The translations under genes and the position numbers were made by a program. From positions 1,657,582 to 1,721,581 of the forward strand of contig NZ_CP049780.1 of NCBI RefSeq assembly GCF_011193355.1: a stretch of 64,000 nt of DNA, read 5' to 3'. Source of the stretch: Streptomyces sp. JB150 (GTDB lineage Bacteria > Actinomycetota > Actinomycetes > Streptomycetales > Streptomycetaceae). Below the pieces are notes generated by a model that saw only the letters and a list, made by a program, of their open reading frames with translations, was not told the DNA's origin and searched no databases. Below, piece by piece: positions 34,169 through 42,350 of this stretch (the first letter of the stretch is position 1; the number at the start of each line of letters is the position of its first letter).

Positions 34169-35106
34169 TTGGTGTCCTCCAGCAGCGCGTACCCACGCTC
34201 GATCAGCTGAGCGAGCTGCTTGACATGATTTTCGCCCGGCTCGTTGAGCGGGGGCCGTACCTCGCCCACGTCCAGCCCGCGCAGCCGTACCCCGGCCTTG
34301 ACGAGGGCGACGGCGTAGCCGCGGCCCTGGGCGCGCAGTTCCACGAAGGGCCGGTAGAAGCCGTCGAGGAGGCGGTGCGCGGTGGTGTCGTCGCCGGTGC
34401 GCAGGGCCTGGTGGAAGGCGAGGGCGAGTTCGGGGACGAAGCAGAAGACGGCGGAGGAGTAGAGGGTGACGCCGATGCCGCGGTAGGCGAGCTGGGTCTG
34501 TTCGGCGGTGGGCAGCCCGTTGAAGTAGAGGAAGTCGCCGGGGGCCTCGGTGCGTACGGCGCTGACGATCCGCTGCATGAGGTCAAGGTCGCCGAGGCCG
34601 TCCTTGAGGCCGACGACGCCGTCGGTGCGGGCGAGCTCGACGGCGGTCTCCGGGGTGAGGACGACGTTGTCGCGCTGGTAGACGATCACGGGCAGCGCGG
34701 TGGCCGCCGCGAGTTCCCGGTAGTGGCGCAGCAGCCCCTCCTGCCCGGCGACCACGAGGTACGGCGGCATGGCGAGCAGTCCGTCGGCGCCCGCCTCCTC
34801 GGCGAGCCGCGCGTACCGTACGGCGAGCGCGGTGCCGTAGCCGGCCCCGGCGACGACCGGCACCCGCCCGGCGCTCTCCTCGACGGCCGCGCGCACGCAG
34901 CGCTGGAACTCCTCGGGGGTGAGCGCGTGGAACTCGCCGGTGCCGCAGCAGGCGAAGACGGCGGCGGCGCCGGCCTCCACCCCGCGGCGCACGTGCGCGC
35001 GGTAGACGTCGAGGTCGACGCCGCCGTCCGGGCCGAAGGCCGTGACGGGGAAGAACAGCGGCCCGCTGGGGACGGTGAGGCGGGCGGCGAGAGGGGCTGA
35101 CGTCAC
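34165..35106 (-). CDS. kdgD: 5-dehydro-4-deoxyglucarate dehydratase KdgD
   Basis: Converts 5-dehydro-4-deoxy-D-glucarate to alpha-ketoglutarate semialdehyde with loss of water and CO2, a late step of the oxidative galacturonate/glucuronate route. It is a 313-residue DapA-type barrel with the subfamily features LFFPVTAFGPDG, FACCGTGEFHALTPEEF, VIVYQRDN (catalytic tyrosine) and the Schiff-base lysine in GVVGLKDGLGD. The GTG at 35106 has GGGAG upstream; an earlier GTG at 35172 has none. It is divergent from the uronate dehydrogenase gene and upstream of an unknown gene with a GTGA overlap. Confidence 0.87.
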   Translation of the reverse strand: MTSAPLAARLTVPSGPLFFPVTAFGPDGGVDLDVYRAHVRRGVEAGAAAVFACCGTGEFHALTPEEFQRCVRAAVEESAGRVPVVAGAGYGTALAVRYARLAEEAGADGLLAMPPYLVVAGQEGLLRHYRELAAATALPVIVYQRDNVVLTPETAVELARTDGVVGLKDGLGDLDLMQRIVSAVRTEAPGDFLYFNGLPTAEQTQLAYRGIGVTLYSSAVFCFVPELALAFHQALRTGDDTTAHRLLDGFYRPFVELRAQGRGYAVALVKAGVRLRGLDVGEVRPPLNEPGENHVKQLAQLIERGYALLEDTK

Positions 35107-35463
35107 GGGCGCTCCCGAGGGTCCGAGGGGTCCATATTCATAATCCACGTCCACATTTCTGAACGCCTCCACGCTAAGGCGCCCCCAGGAGGCGGGTCAA
35201 GCGCCCCAACCCCTGCCATACCAGCGGATTCAGCGGGTTCCGCGGACGCCGACGGATACTTGACGGGCGCCGCACCGACTTTTAGCGTGTCCACGCATAT
35301 GAATGGCGTACGGGCTTGTGCACGCCGCGCCGCACGTCACCCGTTCACCCGTTCACCCGTACGGTCGTCCGTGCGTTCACCCGCACCTTCGTCCGTACGT
35401 ACGCGCACCGCGCACCCGGTGCGCCCCCCTCCCGCACGGCCGCCGATCCAAGGAGACCCGAGG
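35107..35463. promoter_or_regulatory. Divergent control region between kdgD and uronate dehydrogenase
   Basis: It holds the only AT-rich patches here: TCCATATTCATAATCC (35130-35145), GTCCACATTTCTGAAC (35149-35164, similar to the IclR-type site at 6881) and CATATGAATGG (35297-35307). The part at 35341-35400 is a run of degenerate CGTTCACCCG-like repeats in the likely leader of the dehydrogenase gene. AAGGAG at 35448-35453 is that gene's ribosome site. Confidence 0.5.
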
Positions 35464-36273
35464 ATGCCCGCTCCCCGCACCGTTCTGCTCACCGGCGCCG
35501 CCGGCGGACTCGGCACGCTGATGCGGGACCTCCTCCCGGAGTACGGCTACGCGCTGCGCCTGCTCGATCTGCGCCCCATCGAGGACGCCCCGGACGCGAT
35601 CGTCGCCGACCTCGCCGACAAGGACGCGGTCCGCGAGGCCGTGCGCGGCGTCGACGCGATCATCCACCTCGCGGGCATCTCCCTGGAAGCCCCCTTCGAG
35701 AAGATCCTGAAGGCGAACATCGAGGGCACCTACCACCTCTACGAGGCCGCCCGCGCGGAGGGCGTCCGCCGGATCGTCTTCGCCTCCTCCAACCACGCGG
35801 TGGGCTACACCCCGCGCCCTCAGGGCGACGACCCGCTCATCCCGGTCGACACCCCGCGCCGCCCGGACACCTTCTACGGCCTGTCCAAGTCCTTCGGCGA
35901 GGACCTCGCGCAGTTCTACTGGGACAAGCACGGCCTGGAGACCGTCTCCGTGCGGATCGGCTCCTGCTTCCCCGAACCGACCAGCGTGCGCATGCTCTCG
36001 GTGTGGATGAGCCCCGCCGACGGCGCCCGCCTCTTCCACGCCGCCCTGACCGCCGAGGACGTCGGCCACACCGTCGTCTACGGCTCCTCCGCCAACACCC
36101 GACTGTGGTGGGACCTGTCCACCGCGCGGGCCCTCGGCTACGCACCGCAGGACGACTCCGAGCCGTACGCCGCGAAGCTCATCGCCGAGCAGGGCGAGCT
36201 GGACCCGGACAACCCGGCACACGCCTGCCTGGGCGGCCACTTCGTGACGGACCCGCCCATCTGGCCGTACTGA
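35464..36273 (+). CDS. Uronate dehydrogenase (NAD-dependent)
   Basis: A 269-residue short-chain dehydrogenase of the epimerase type that oxidises galacturonate or glucuronate to the aldaro-lactone, entry step of the oxidative pathway. The nucleotide loop is LLTGAAGGLGTLM, followed by ASSNHAVGYTPR and the catalytic YGLSKSFGE (Tyr-xxx-Lys), and the substrate-end sequence VRIGSCFPEPTSVRMLSVWM typical of Udh proteins. Start ATG has AAGGAG. Pairing with kdgD across a shared control region strongly supports the call. Confidence 0.87.
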   Translation: MPAPRTVLLTGAAGGLGTLMRDLLPEYGYALRLLDLRPIEDAPDAIVADLADKDAVREAVRGVDAIIHLAGISLEAPFEKILKANIEGTYHLYEAARAEGVRRIVFASSNHAVGYTPRPQGDDPLIPVDTPRRPDTFYGLSKSFGEDLAQFYWDKHGLETVSVRIGSCFPEPTSVRMLSVWMSPADGARLFHAALTAEDVGHTVVYGSSANTRLWWDLSTARALGYAPQDDSEPYAAKLIAEQGELDPDNPAHACLGGHFVTDPPIWPY

Positions 36274-36297
36274 GCCGTCGGATTCAGGCCACGGACA

Positions 36298-36330
36298 CGG
36301 CGGGCGGGCACCGAGCGGGCCCGCCCGCCG
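36298..36330. terminator. Terminator after the uronate dehydrogenase gene
   Basis: Perfect 12-base arms CGGCGGGCGGGC / GCCCGCCCGCCG with a nine-base loop, 25 bases past the stop codon. Confidence 0.8.
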
Positions 36331-36631
36331 CGCATTCGGGCACGGCCGCCGACCGGTCGCGGCCCGCCCGGACCCGGCGCGACGGCGCCGGCCGGGGCGC
36401 GCGGACACCGCCGCGACCCGCCGCGACCAGGCACGACGCGGCACGGGCCGGCCCCGCCCCACCGACCGCGCGCCGCGTCCGAGACGGGCACCGATCCCGC
36501 CGAACAGGCATACCCCGGGCATCATCACCCCCGTAACAGACCTGGTCAGCTCCCCGCGACCGCTGTAGAACTTCCCCCACGGCCCCACCGGGGCCCGAAC
36601 GGGCAGCACGGCGAGAAGGCGGGTGACACCC
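36331..36631. other. Gap upstream of the DeoR gene
   Basis: About 300 bases of GC-rich DNA with no supported gene. The less GC-rich part at 36530-36580 (around CCGTAACAGACC and GCTGTAGAAC) is where the DeoR-operon promoter is most likely, but no clear -35/-10 pair is seen. Confidence 0.4.
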
Positions 36632-37399
36632 ATGGACAGGACCGCGGACGAACGGCGGCGCGAGATCGTACGGATGGCCCGCGCCACCGGCTCCGTGGAC
36701 GTCACCGCGCTCGCCGCCGAGCTGCGCGTGGCCAAGGAGACCGTACGACGGGATCTGCGCGTCCTGGAGGACCACGGCCTCGTGCGCCGTACGCACGGCG
36801 GGGCCTACCCCGTGGAGAGCGCCGGGTTCGAGACGACGCTCTCCTACCGCGCCACCAGCCACGTCCCCGAGAAACGCCGGATCGCCGTCGCCGCGGCCGA
36901 GCTGCTCGGGGACGCCGAGACGGTCTTCGTCGACGAGGGCTTCACCCCGCAGCTCATCGCCGAGGCCCTGCCCAGGGACCGGCCGCTGACCGTGGTCACC
37001 GCGTCCCTGCCGGTCGCGGGCGTGCTCGCCGGGAAGGACCACGTCTCGGTGCTGCTGCTCGGCGGCCGGGTGCGCCCCGGCACCCTCGCCACCGTCGACC
37101 ACTGGACCACCAAGATGCTGGCCGGTTTCGTCGTCGACCTCGCCTACATCGGCGCCAACGGCATCTCCCGCGAGCACGGCCTGACCACCCCCGACCCGGC
37201 CGTCGGCGAGGTCAAGGCGCAGGCCGTACGGGCCGCGCGGCGCACCGTCTTCGCCGGGGTGCACACCAAGTTCGGCGCGGTGAGCTTCTGCCGGTTCGCG
37301 GAGGTCGGCGCGCTGGAGGCGATCGTGACGAGCACCCTGCTGCCGGCGGCCGAGGCACACCGCTACGCGCTGCTGGGCCCCCAGGTCATCCGCGTCTGA
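36632..37399 (+). CDS. DeoR/GlpR family transcriptional regulator
   Basis: 255 residues: N-terminal DeoR HTH (VTALAAELRVAKETVRRDLR, then VLEDHGLVRRTHGGA) and the sugar-phosphate-sensing DeoRC domain (ETVFVDEGFTPQLIAEAL, LLLGGRVRPGTLATV). The start is taken as ATG 36632; a GTG at 36623 would add three residues. It precedes an importer and dehydrogenase operon on the same strand and probably represses it in the absence of a polyol or its phosphate. Confidence 0.9.
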   Translation: MDRTADERRREIVRMARATGSVDVTALAAELRVAKETVRRDLRVLEDHGLVRRTHGGAYPVESAGFETTLSYRATSHVPEKRRIAVAAAELLGDAETVFVDEGFTPQLIAEALPRDRPLTVVTASLPVAGVLAGKDHVSVLLLGGRVRPGTLATVDHWTTKMLAGFVVDLAYIGANGISREHGLTTPDPAVGEVKAQAVRAARRTVFAGVHTKFGAVSFCRFAEVGALEAIVTSTLLPAAEAHRYALLGPQVIRV

Positions 37400-37491
37400 T
37401 TCTCCAACCCACTCCCCTGTAGGGCACCCCAGGGCCCTCCCTCCCCTCCGACGCCCCTTATCTCCCCATACGTCCATCCCAGGAGCGATCC

Positions 37492-38865
37492 ATGCGAACC
37501 CCGAGCCGGCGACGGCCCCCGCGAGCCCTGCTCGCCACGGCCGCCGCAGGGACGCTGCTCGCCCCGCTGCTCTCCGGCTGCTGGGCCGGAGCGGGCGGGG
37601 CCGGATCCGGCGGCGACGCCATCAACGTCCTCATGGTCAACAACCCGCAGATGGTGGAGCTGCAGAAGCTCACCGCCGCCCACTTCACCGAAGAGACCGG
37701 CATCAAGGTCAACTTCACCGTCCTGCCCGAGAACGACGTCCGCGACAAGATCAGCCAGGACTTCGCCAACCAGGCGGGCCAGTACGACGTCGCCACCCTC
37801 TCCAACTACGAGATCCCGATCTACGCCCGCAACGGCTGGCTGAAGCCACTCGACCCGTACGTCGCGAAGGATCCTCCGTACGACGAACAGGACATCCTCA
37901 AGCCGATGCGCCAGTCCCTGACCGGCGACGACGGCAAGCTCTACGGCCAGCCCTTCTACGGCGAGTCGTCCTTCCTCATGTACCGCAAGGACGTGTTCGA
38001 CCGCGCGGGCCTGACCGTGCCACCGCGCCCCACCTGGCGGCAGGTCGCCGATCTGGCCGCGAAGGCGGACGGCGCCGAGCCCGGCATGAAGGGCATCTGC
38101 CTGCGCGGACTGCCCGGCTGGGGCGAGGTGATGGCCCCGCTGACGACCGTGGTCAACACCTTCGGCGGCACCTGGTTCGACGAGGACTGGACGGCCCGGC
38201 TCGACAGCCCTGAGTGGGAGAAGGCGACGAAGTTCTACGTCGGCCTGGTCCGCGAGCACGGCCAGTCCGGCGCCGCCCAGTCCGGCTTCGCCGAGTGCCT
38301 GAACAACATGACCCAGGGCAAGGTGGCCATGTGGTACGACGCCACCTCGGCGGCCGGCGCCCTGGAGGCGGCGGGCTCCCCGGTCAAGGGCAAGATCGGC
38401 TACGCGCCCGCGCCCGTCGAGCGGACCGGCTCCTCCGGCTGGCTCTACACCTGGGCCTGGGGCATCCAGAACGCCTCCCGCAACCCCGGCAAGGCGTGGA
38501 AGTTCGTCTCCTGGGCCTCGGGCAAGGAGTACGAGCGGCTGGTCGGCGAGAAGATCGGCTGGGCGAACGTCCCGGCGGGCAAGCGCGCCTCGACGTACGC
38601 GAACCCCGCCTACCGCGCTCAGGCCGCAGCCTTCCAGGAGATGACCCGCGCGGCCATCGAGAACGCCCGCCCCGACGACCCCGGCGTCCAGCCGCGCCCC
38701 GCGCCCGGCATCCAGTTCGTCGGCATCCCCGAGTTCACCGACCTCGGCACCCGGGTCTCCCGCGAGATCAGCGCGGCCATCGCCGGACGCCAGTCCGTCG
38801 AGACGGCCCTGAGGAAGTCCCAGCAGCTCGCCGAGCGCGTCTCCGAGGAGTACGAGGGCCGATGA
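37492..38865 (+). CDS. Polyol ABC transporter substrate-binding lipoprotein
   Basis: 457 residues with a lipobox ending LLSGC. The mature protein, NVLMVNNPQMVELQKLTAAH followed by YDVATLSNYEIPIYARNGWL, matches family 1 proteins that bind sorbitol/mannitol-type polyols (SmoE-like). AGGAG lies just before the ATG. The stop overlaps the next ATG (ATGA). It presents a polyol to the permeases downstream; the ATPase must come from elsewhere. Confidence 0.88.
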   Translation: MRTPSRRRPPRALLATAAAGTLLAPLLSGCWAGAGGAGSGGDAINVLMVNNPQMVELQKLTAAHFTEETGIKVNFTVLPENDVRDKISQDFANQAGQYDVATLSNYEIPIYARNGWLKPLDPYVAKDPPYDEQDILKPMRQSLTGDDGKLYGQPFYGESSFLMYRKDVFDRAGLTVPPRPTWRQVADLAAKADGAEPGMKGICLRGLPGWGEVMAPLTTVVNTFGGTWFDEDWTARLDSPEWEKATKFYVGLVREHGQSGAAQSGFAECLNNMTQGKVAMWYDATSAAGALEAAGSPVKGKIGYAPAPVERTGSSGWLYTWAWGIQNASRNPGKAWKFVSWASGKEYERLVGEKIGWANVPAGKRASTYANPAYRAQAAAFQEMTRAAIENARPDDPGVQPRPAPGIQFVGIPEFTDLGTRVSREISAAIAGRQSVETALRKSQQLAERVSEEYEGR

Positions 38866-39800
38866 CCGCGACGACGACGGCCCCCGTGGCCGGCACCCCC
38901 GTACGCGCCGCGGGCGCACCGCGGACCCGCCTGCGCGCCTGGGCCACCCGGGCGCCCCTGCTGCCCGCCCTGGTCTTCATGATCGTGGTGACCCAGCTGC
39001 CGTTCGTGGCCACGCTGGTGATCTCCTTCTTCGACTGGAACGCCCTCTACCCCGACGCCCGCCGCTTCGCGGGCCTCGACAACTACCGGCACGTCCTCAC
39101 CGACGCCGACCTGCGCCGGTCGGTGGGCACGACGATCCTGCTGACGGCGACCGTGGTGCTGGTCAGCCTGGTGCTGGGCCTGCTGCTCGCCCTCCTCCTC
39201 GACCGCCGCTTCCGCGGCCGGGGCGTGGTCCGCACCCTGCTGATCGCCCCGTTCCTGGTGGTCCCGGTCGCGGCGGCGCTGCTGTGGAAACACGTCCTGT
39301 ACAACCCGGAGTACGGCCTGCTGAACGGCCTGCTCGGCTACGTCGGGGGCCCGCAGCCGGACTGGGTCTCCGGCACCCCGCTGCTGGCCGTGGAGGCCGC
39401 GCTGATCTGGCAGTGGACCCCGTTCATGATGCTGATCCTGCTGGCCGGGCTGCAGAGCCGCGACCCGCAGCAGCTGGAGGCCGCGCGGGTGGACGGCGCG
39501 AGCGGCCGGCAGATCTTCGTCCACCTGACGCTGCCGCACCTGCGCCGCTACCTGGAACTGGGCGCCCTGCTCGGCTCGATCTACATCGTCCAGAACTTCG
39601 ACGCGGTCTTCACGATCACGTCCGGCGGCCTGGGCACGGCCAACCTCCCCTACACCGTCTACCAGAGCTTCTACCAGGCCCACGAGAACGGCCTCGCCTC
39701 GGCCGCGGGCGTCCTGGTGGTGCTCGGCTCGATCGTCATCGCGACCTTCGCGCTGCGGGTCGTGTCGTCCCTCTTCCGCGAGGAGGTGTCCCGCGCGTGA
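38862..39800 (+). CDS. Polyol ABC transporter permease 1
   Basis: 312 residues, about six membrane segments starting APLLPALVFMIVVTQLPFVA. The EAA loop is PQQLEAARVDGASGRQIFVH, followed by the conserved FDAVFTITSGGLGTANLPYT. It forms the channel with permease 2. It is coupled by ATGA to the binding protein and by GTGA to the next gene. Confidence 0.9.
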   Translation: MTATTTAPVAGTPVRAAGAPRTRLRAWATRAPLLPALVFMIVVTQLPFVATLVISFFDWNALYPDARRFAGLDNYRHVLTDADLRRSVGTTILLTATVVLVSLVLGLLLALLLDRRFRGRGVVRTLLIAPFLVVPVAAALLWKHVLYNPEYGLLNGLLGYVGGPQPDWVSGTPLLAVEAALIWQWTPFMMLILLAGLQSRDPQQLEAARVDGASGRQIFVHLTLPHLRRYLELGALLGSIYIVQNFDAVFTITSGGLGTANLPYTVYQSFYQAHENGLASAAGVLVVLGSIVIATFALRVVSSLFREEVSRA

Positions 39801-40633
39801 ACGCCGTACGACGCACCGTGCGCAGCACCGGAGCGGGCCTCATGGCCTGGCTCGCCGGGATCGTGTTCTTCCTGCCCATCGCCTGGATGGCGCTGACGTC
39901 CCTGCACTCGGAGGCGGACGCCGCGACCAACCCGCCGTCCTTCACCGCGCCGCTCACCCTGGACGGCTACCGCGAGTTCTTCGGCCTGACGGGCGGCGCG
40001 AGCCCCTGGCCCGCGCTGATCAACTCCACGGTGGCGTCCCTGACGTCGACCGTGCTGGTCCTGGCGCTGGCGCTGCCCGCCGCCTACGCCCTGTCGATCA
40101 ACCGGGTCCGCAAGTGGACGGACGTCCTGTTCTTCTTCCTGTCGACGAAGATGCTGCCGGTCGTCGCGGGCCTGCTGCCGATCTACCTCTTCGCGCGGAA
40201 CACCGGCCTGCTCGACAACATCTGGCTGCTGGTCGTCCTGTACACCTCCATGAACCTGCCGATCGCCGTGTGGATGATGCAGTCGTTTCTGGCCGAGGTG
40301 CCGGTGGCGGTCATCGAGGCGGCCCGGGTGGACGGCGCGCGCCTGCCGGTGATCCTCACGCGGGTGATCGCCCCGATCGCCCTGCCCGGCATGGCCGCGA
40401 CGGCCCTGATCTGCTTCATCTTCAGCTGGAACGAACTGCTGTTCGCCCGCGTGCTGACCGGGGTGGTGGCCGAGACCGCCCCCGTCTTCCTGACCGGCTT
40501 CATCACCAGCCAGGGCCTGTTCCTGGCGAAGGTGTGCGCCGCGTCGCTCGTCATCTCCCTGCCGGTGCTCGCCGCGGGGTTCGCCGCCCAGGACAAACTC
40601 GTCCAGGGCCTGTCGTTGGGAGCCGTGAAATGA
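39797..40633 (+). CDS. Polyol ABC transporter permease 2
   Basis: 278 residues with an N-terminal membrane segment GLMAWLAGIVFFLPIAWMAL and the EAA loop VPVAVIEAARVDGARLPVIL. The FSWNELLFARVLTG segment is typical of the SmoG/MalG branch. GTG at 39797 overlaps the upstream stop, and its own stop overlaps the dehydrogenase ATG. Confidence 0.9.
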   Translation: MNAVRRTVRSTGAGLMAWLAGIVFFLPIAWMALTSLHSEADAATNPPSFTAPLTLDGYREFFGLTGGASPWPALINSTVASLTSTVLVLALALPAAYALSINRVRKWTDVLFFFLSTKMLPVVAGLLPIYLFARNTGLLDNIWLLVVLYTSMNLPIAVWMMQSFLAEVPVAVIEAARVDGARLPVILTRVIAPIALPGMAATALICFIFSWNELLFARVLTGVVAETAPVFLTGFITSQGLFLAKVCAASLVISLPVLAAGFAAQDKLVQGLSLGAVK

Positions 40634-41619
40634 AGGCCGCCGTCATCGAGTCCGTGGGCAAGGCCGTGGTGTCCGAGATCCCCGACCCGACGCCCGGCCC
40701 CCGCGAGGTCGTCGTCGAGGTCGCCGCGTGCGGCCTGTGCGGCACCGACCTCCACATCCTGCAGGGCGAGTTCGCCCCGAAGCTGCCGATCGTGCCCGGC
40801 CACGAGTTCGCCGGCGAGGTGGTCGCCGTCGGCACGCAGGTCACCGAGCTGTCGGCCGGCGACCGGGTCGCGGTCGACCCGTCCCTGTACTGCCACGAGT
40901 GCCGCTACTGCCGCACCGGCCACAACAACCTCTGCGAACGCTGGGCGGCCATCGGTGTGACCACCCCGGGCGGCGCGGCCCGCTACGCGGTCGCCCCGGT
41001 CGCGAACTGCGTACGGCTCCCCGACCACATCCGCACCGAGGACGCCGCCCTGATCGAGCCCCTGTCCTGCGCGGTCCGCGGCTACGACGTCCTGCGCACC
41101 CGTCTCGGCGCCCACGTCCTGATCTACGGCTCGGGAACGATGGGCCTGATGATGCTGGAGCTGGCCAAGCGGACCGGCGCGGCGAGCGTCGACGTGGTCG
41201 ACCTGAACCCGTCCCGCCTGGAGACGGCCCGCCGTCTCGGCGTCTCGGCGGCCGCCGCCACCCCGGACGAACTCGACCGCCCCCAGGGCTGGGACGTCGT
41301 CGTGGACGCCACGGGCAACGCGAAGGCGATCCAGGACGGCCTGGACCGCGTCGCCAAGGCGGGCACCTTCCTCCAGTTCGGCGTCGCCGACTACGCCACC
41401 CGCGTCACCATCGACCCCTACCGCATCTACAACCAGGAGATCACCATCACCGGCTCCATGGCCGTCCTCCACAGCTTCGAACGCGCCGCCGAACTCTTCG
41501 CCAACGGAGTCCTCGACCCCGACATCTTCATCAGCGACCGCCTCCCCCTGGACCGCTACCCGGAGGCCCTGGCCCAGTTCGCGGCGGGAGTGGGCCGCAA
41601 GATCGTGGTCGTGCCCTGA
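40630..41619 (+). CDS. Zinc-dependent polyol dehydrogenase (MDR family)
   Basis: A 329-residue medium-chain dehydrogenase. The catalytic zinc site has CGLCGTDLH and PGHEFAG; the structural zinc lobe has four cysteines in CHECRYCRTGHNNLC; the NAD loop is LIYGSGTMGLMMLEL. It probably oxidises the imported polyol (sorbitol, mannitol, arabinitol or xylitol type) to a ketose, completing a regulator-importer-oxidase unit. The exact polyol cannot be read from sequence. Confidence 0.88.
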   Translation: MKAAVIESVGKAVVSEIPDPTPGPREVVVEVAACGLCGTDLHILQGEFAPKLPIVPGHEFAGEVVAVGTQVTELSAGDRVAVDPSLYCHECRYCRTGHNNLCERWAAIGVTTPGGAARYAVAPVANCVRLPDHIRTEDAALIEPLSCAVRGYDVLRTRLGAHVLIYGSGTMGLMMLELAKRTGAASVDVVDLNPSRLETARRLGVSAAAATPDELDRPQGWDVVVDATGNAKAIQDGLDRVAKAGTFLQFGVADYATRVTIDPYRIYNQEITITGSMAVLHSFERAAELFANGVLDPDIFISDRLPLDRYPEALAQFAAGVGRKIVVVP

Positions 41620-41857
41620 GGCTCCGCCCACACCAGGGGCCACTCCCGACTCGAACACCTCACACCCCTACCGCCACCTCCGGCCCTGGACGGCGTGACG
41701 CTCCACCGACGGCACCACACGCCCCCGGGCCGGCATCCCCGGCCAGCCCCTCCAGCCACCCCCGCACCCCGCAACCCCCGGCCGGGATCCCCAGCCCGCA
41801 CCCCCGCCCCGCCCCCCTTCCCTCTTCCTCCGCACCTCACGACTCCGGCCCGCAATC
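41620..41857. other. Proline/C-rich gap after the polyol operon
   Basis: A C-rich plus strand (CCACCC, CCCCGC runs) with no supported gene. No clean terminator hairpin is seen directly after the dehydrogenase gene. Confidence 0.4.
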
Positions 41858-42035
41858 CAGCCCGTCCGGCGTTTGAGGACGAGGCCCGTTCAGGGCCGAA
41901 GGGGGTCTGGGGCGCAGCCCCAGCGGGGGCGCGGGGGGCGAAGCCCCCGCCGGGGGCCCGGGGGCGCGGCCCCCGGCGGGGTCAGGGGCAGCGCCCCGGG
42001 ATGGGACGGGCAGGGGCGGCGGGGGCGGAAAACCC
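41858..42035. repeat. Repetitive Streptomyces intergenic hairpin element
   Basis: It starts with CAGCCCGTCCGGCGTTTGAG, a sequence I recall as recurring between Streptomyces genes. A chain of hairpins follows: GGCCC-GTTCA-GGGCC (41882-41896), CTGGGGC-GCA-GCCCCAG (41907-41923), a GCGGGGG/CCCCCGC hairpin with CGAAG loop (41931-41950), a CCGCCGGGGG/CCCCCGGCGG hairpin (about 41948-41980) and GGGGC-AGC-GCCCC (41985-41997). It probably folds in RNA on either strand and may end transcription of the polyol operon. Confidence 0.7.
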
Positions 42036-42072
42036 CTGGGGCACCCACGTCCCACCCCCGTAGCGTCCGCCC

Positions 42073-42294
42073 ATGCCCCCACCCCACGGCTTCACCTACG
42101 AAACCCACCGCGACGGATCAGTCCGCATCACCCATCACGGCCACACCGCCACCACCCTCCGCGGCCCCCGCGCCGAAACCTTCCTCACCGAGGTCGCCAA
42201 CGGCGACGCCCAGCTGGTGATGGCCCGCTGGACCGGAAACTACCGCCGCGGCACCGAGCGCACGGCCCGCGCCCACCCACGCAACCGCCGGTGA
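42073..42294 (+). CDS. Small conserved Streptomyces protein
   Basis: 73 residues: MPPPHGFTYETHRDGSVRIT, HHGHTATTLRGPRAETFLTE, and a C-terminal MARWTGNYRRGTERTARAHP rich in arginine. I recall close relatives in many Streptomyces genomes, always small and uncharacterised. It is strongly basic at the C-terminus, so nucleic-acid binding is possible. No ribosome site is obvious before the ATG (CCCCGTAGCGTCCGCCC). It lies 56 bases upstream of the TerD gene. Confidence 0.7.
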   Translation: MPPPHGFTYETHRDGSVRITHHGHTATTLRGPRAETFLTEVANGDAQLVMARWTGNYRRGTERTARAHPRNRR

Positions 42295-42350
42295 CCCGAT
42301 CGGCGGGTCGGTAAGGGAACGGTAAAACGGGCTCGCTCGTTCTACGAGAC

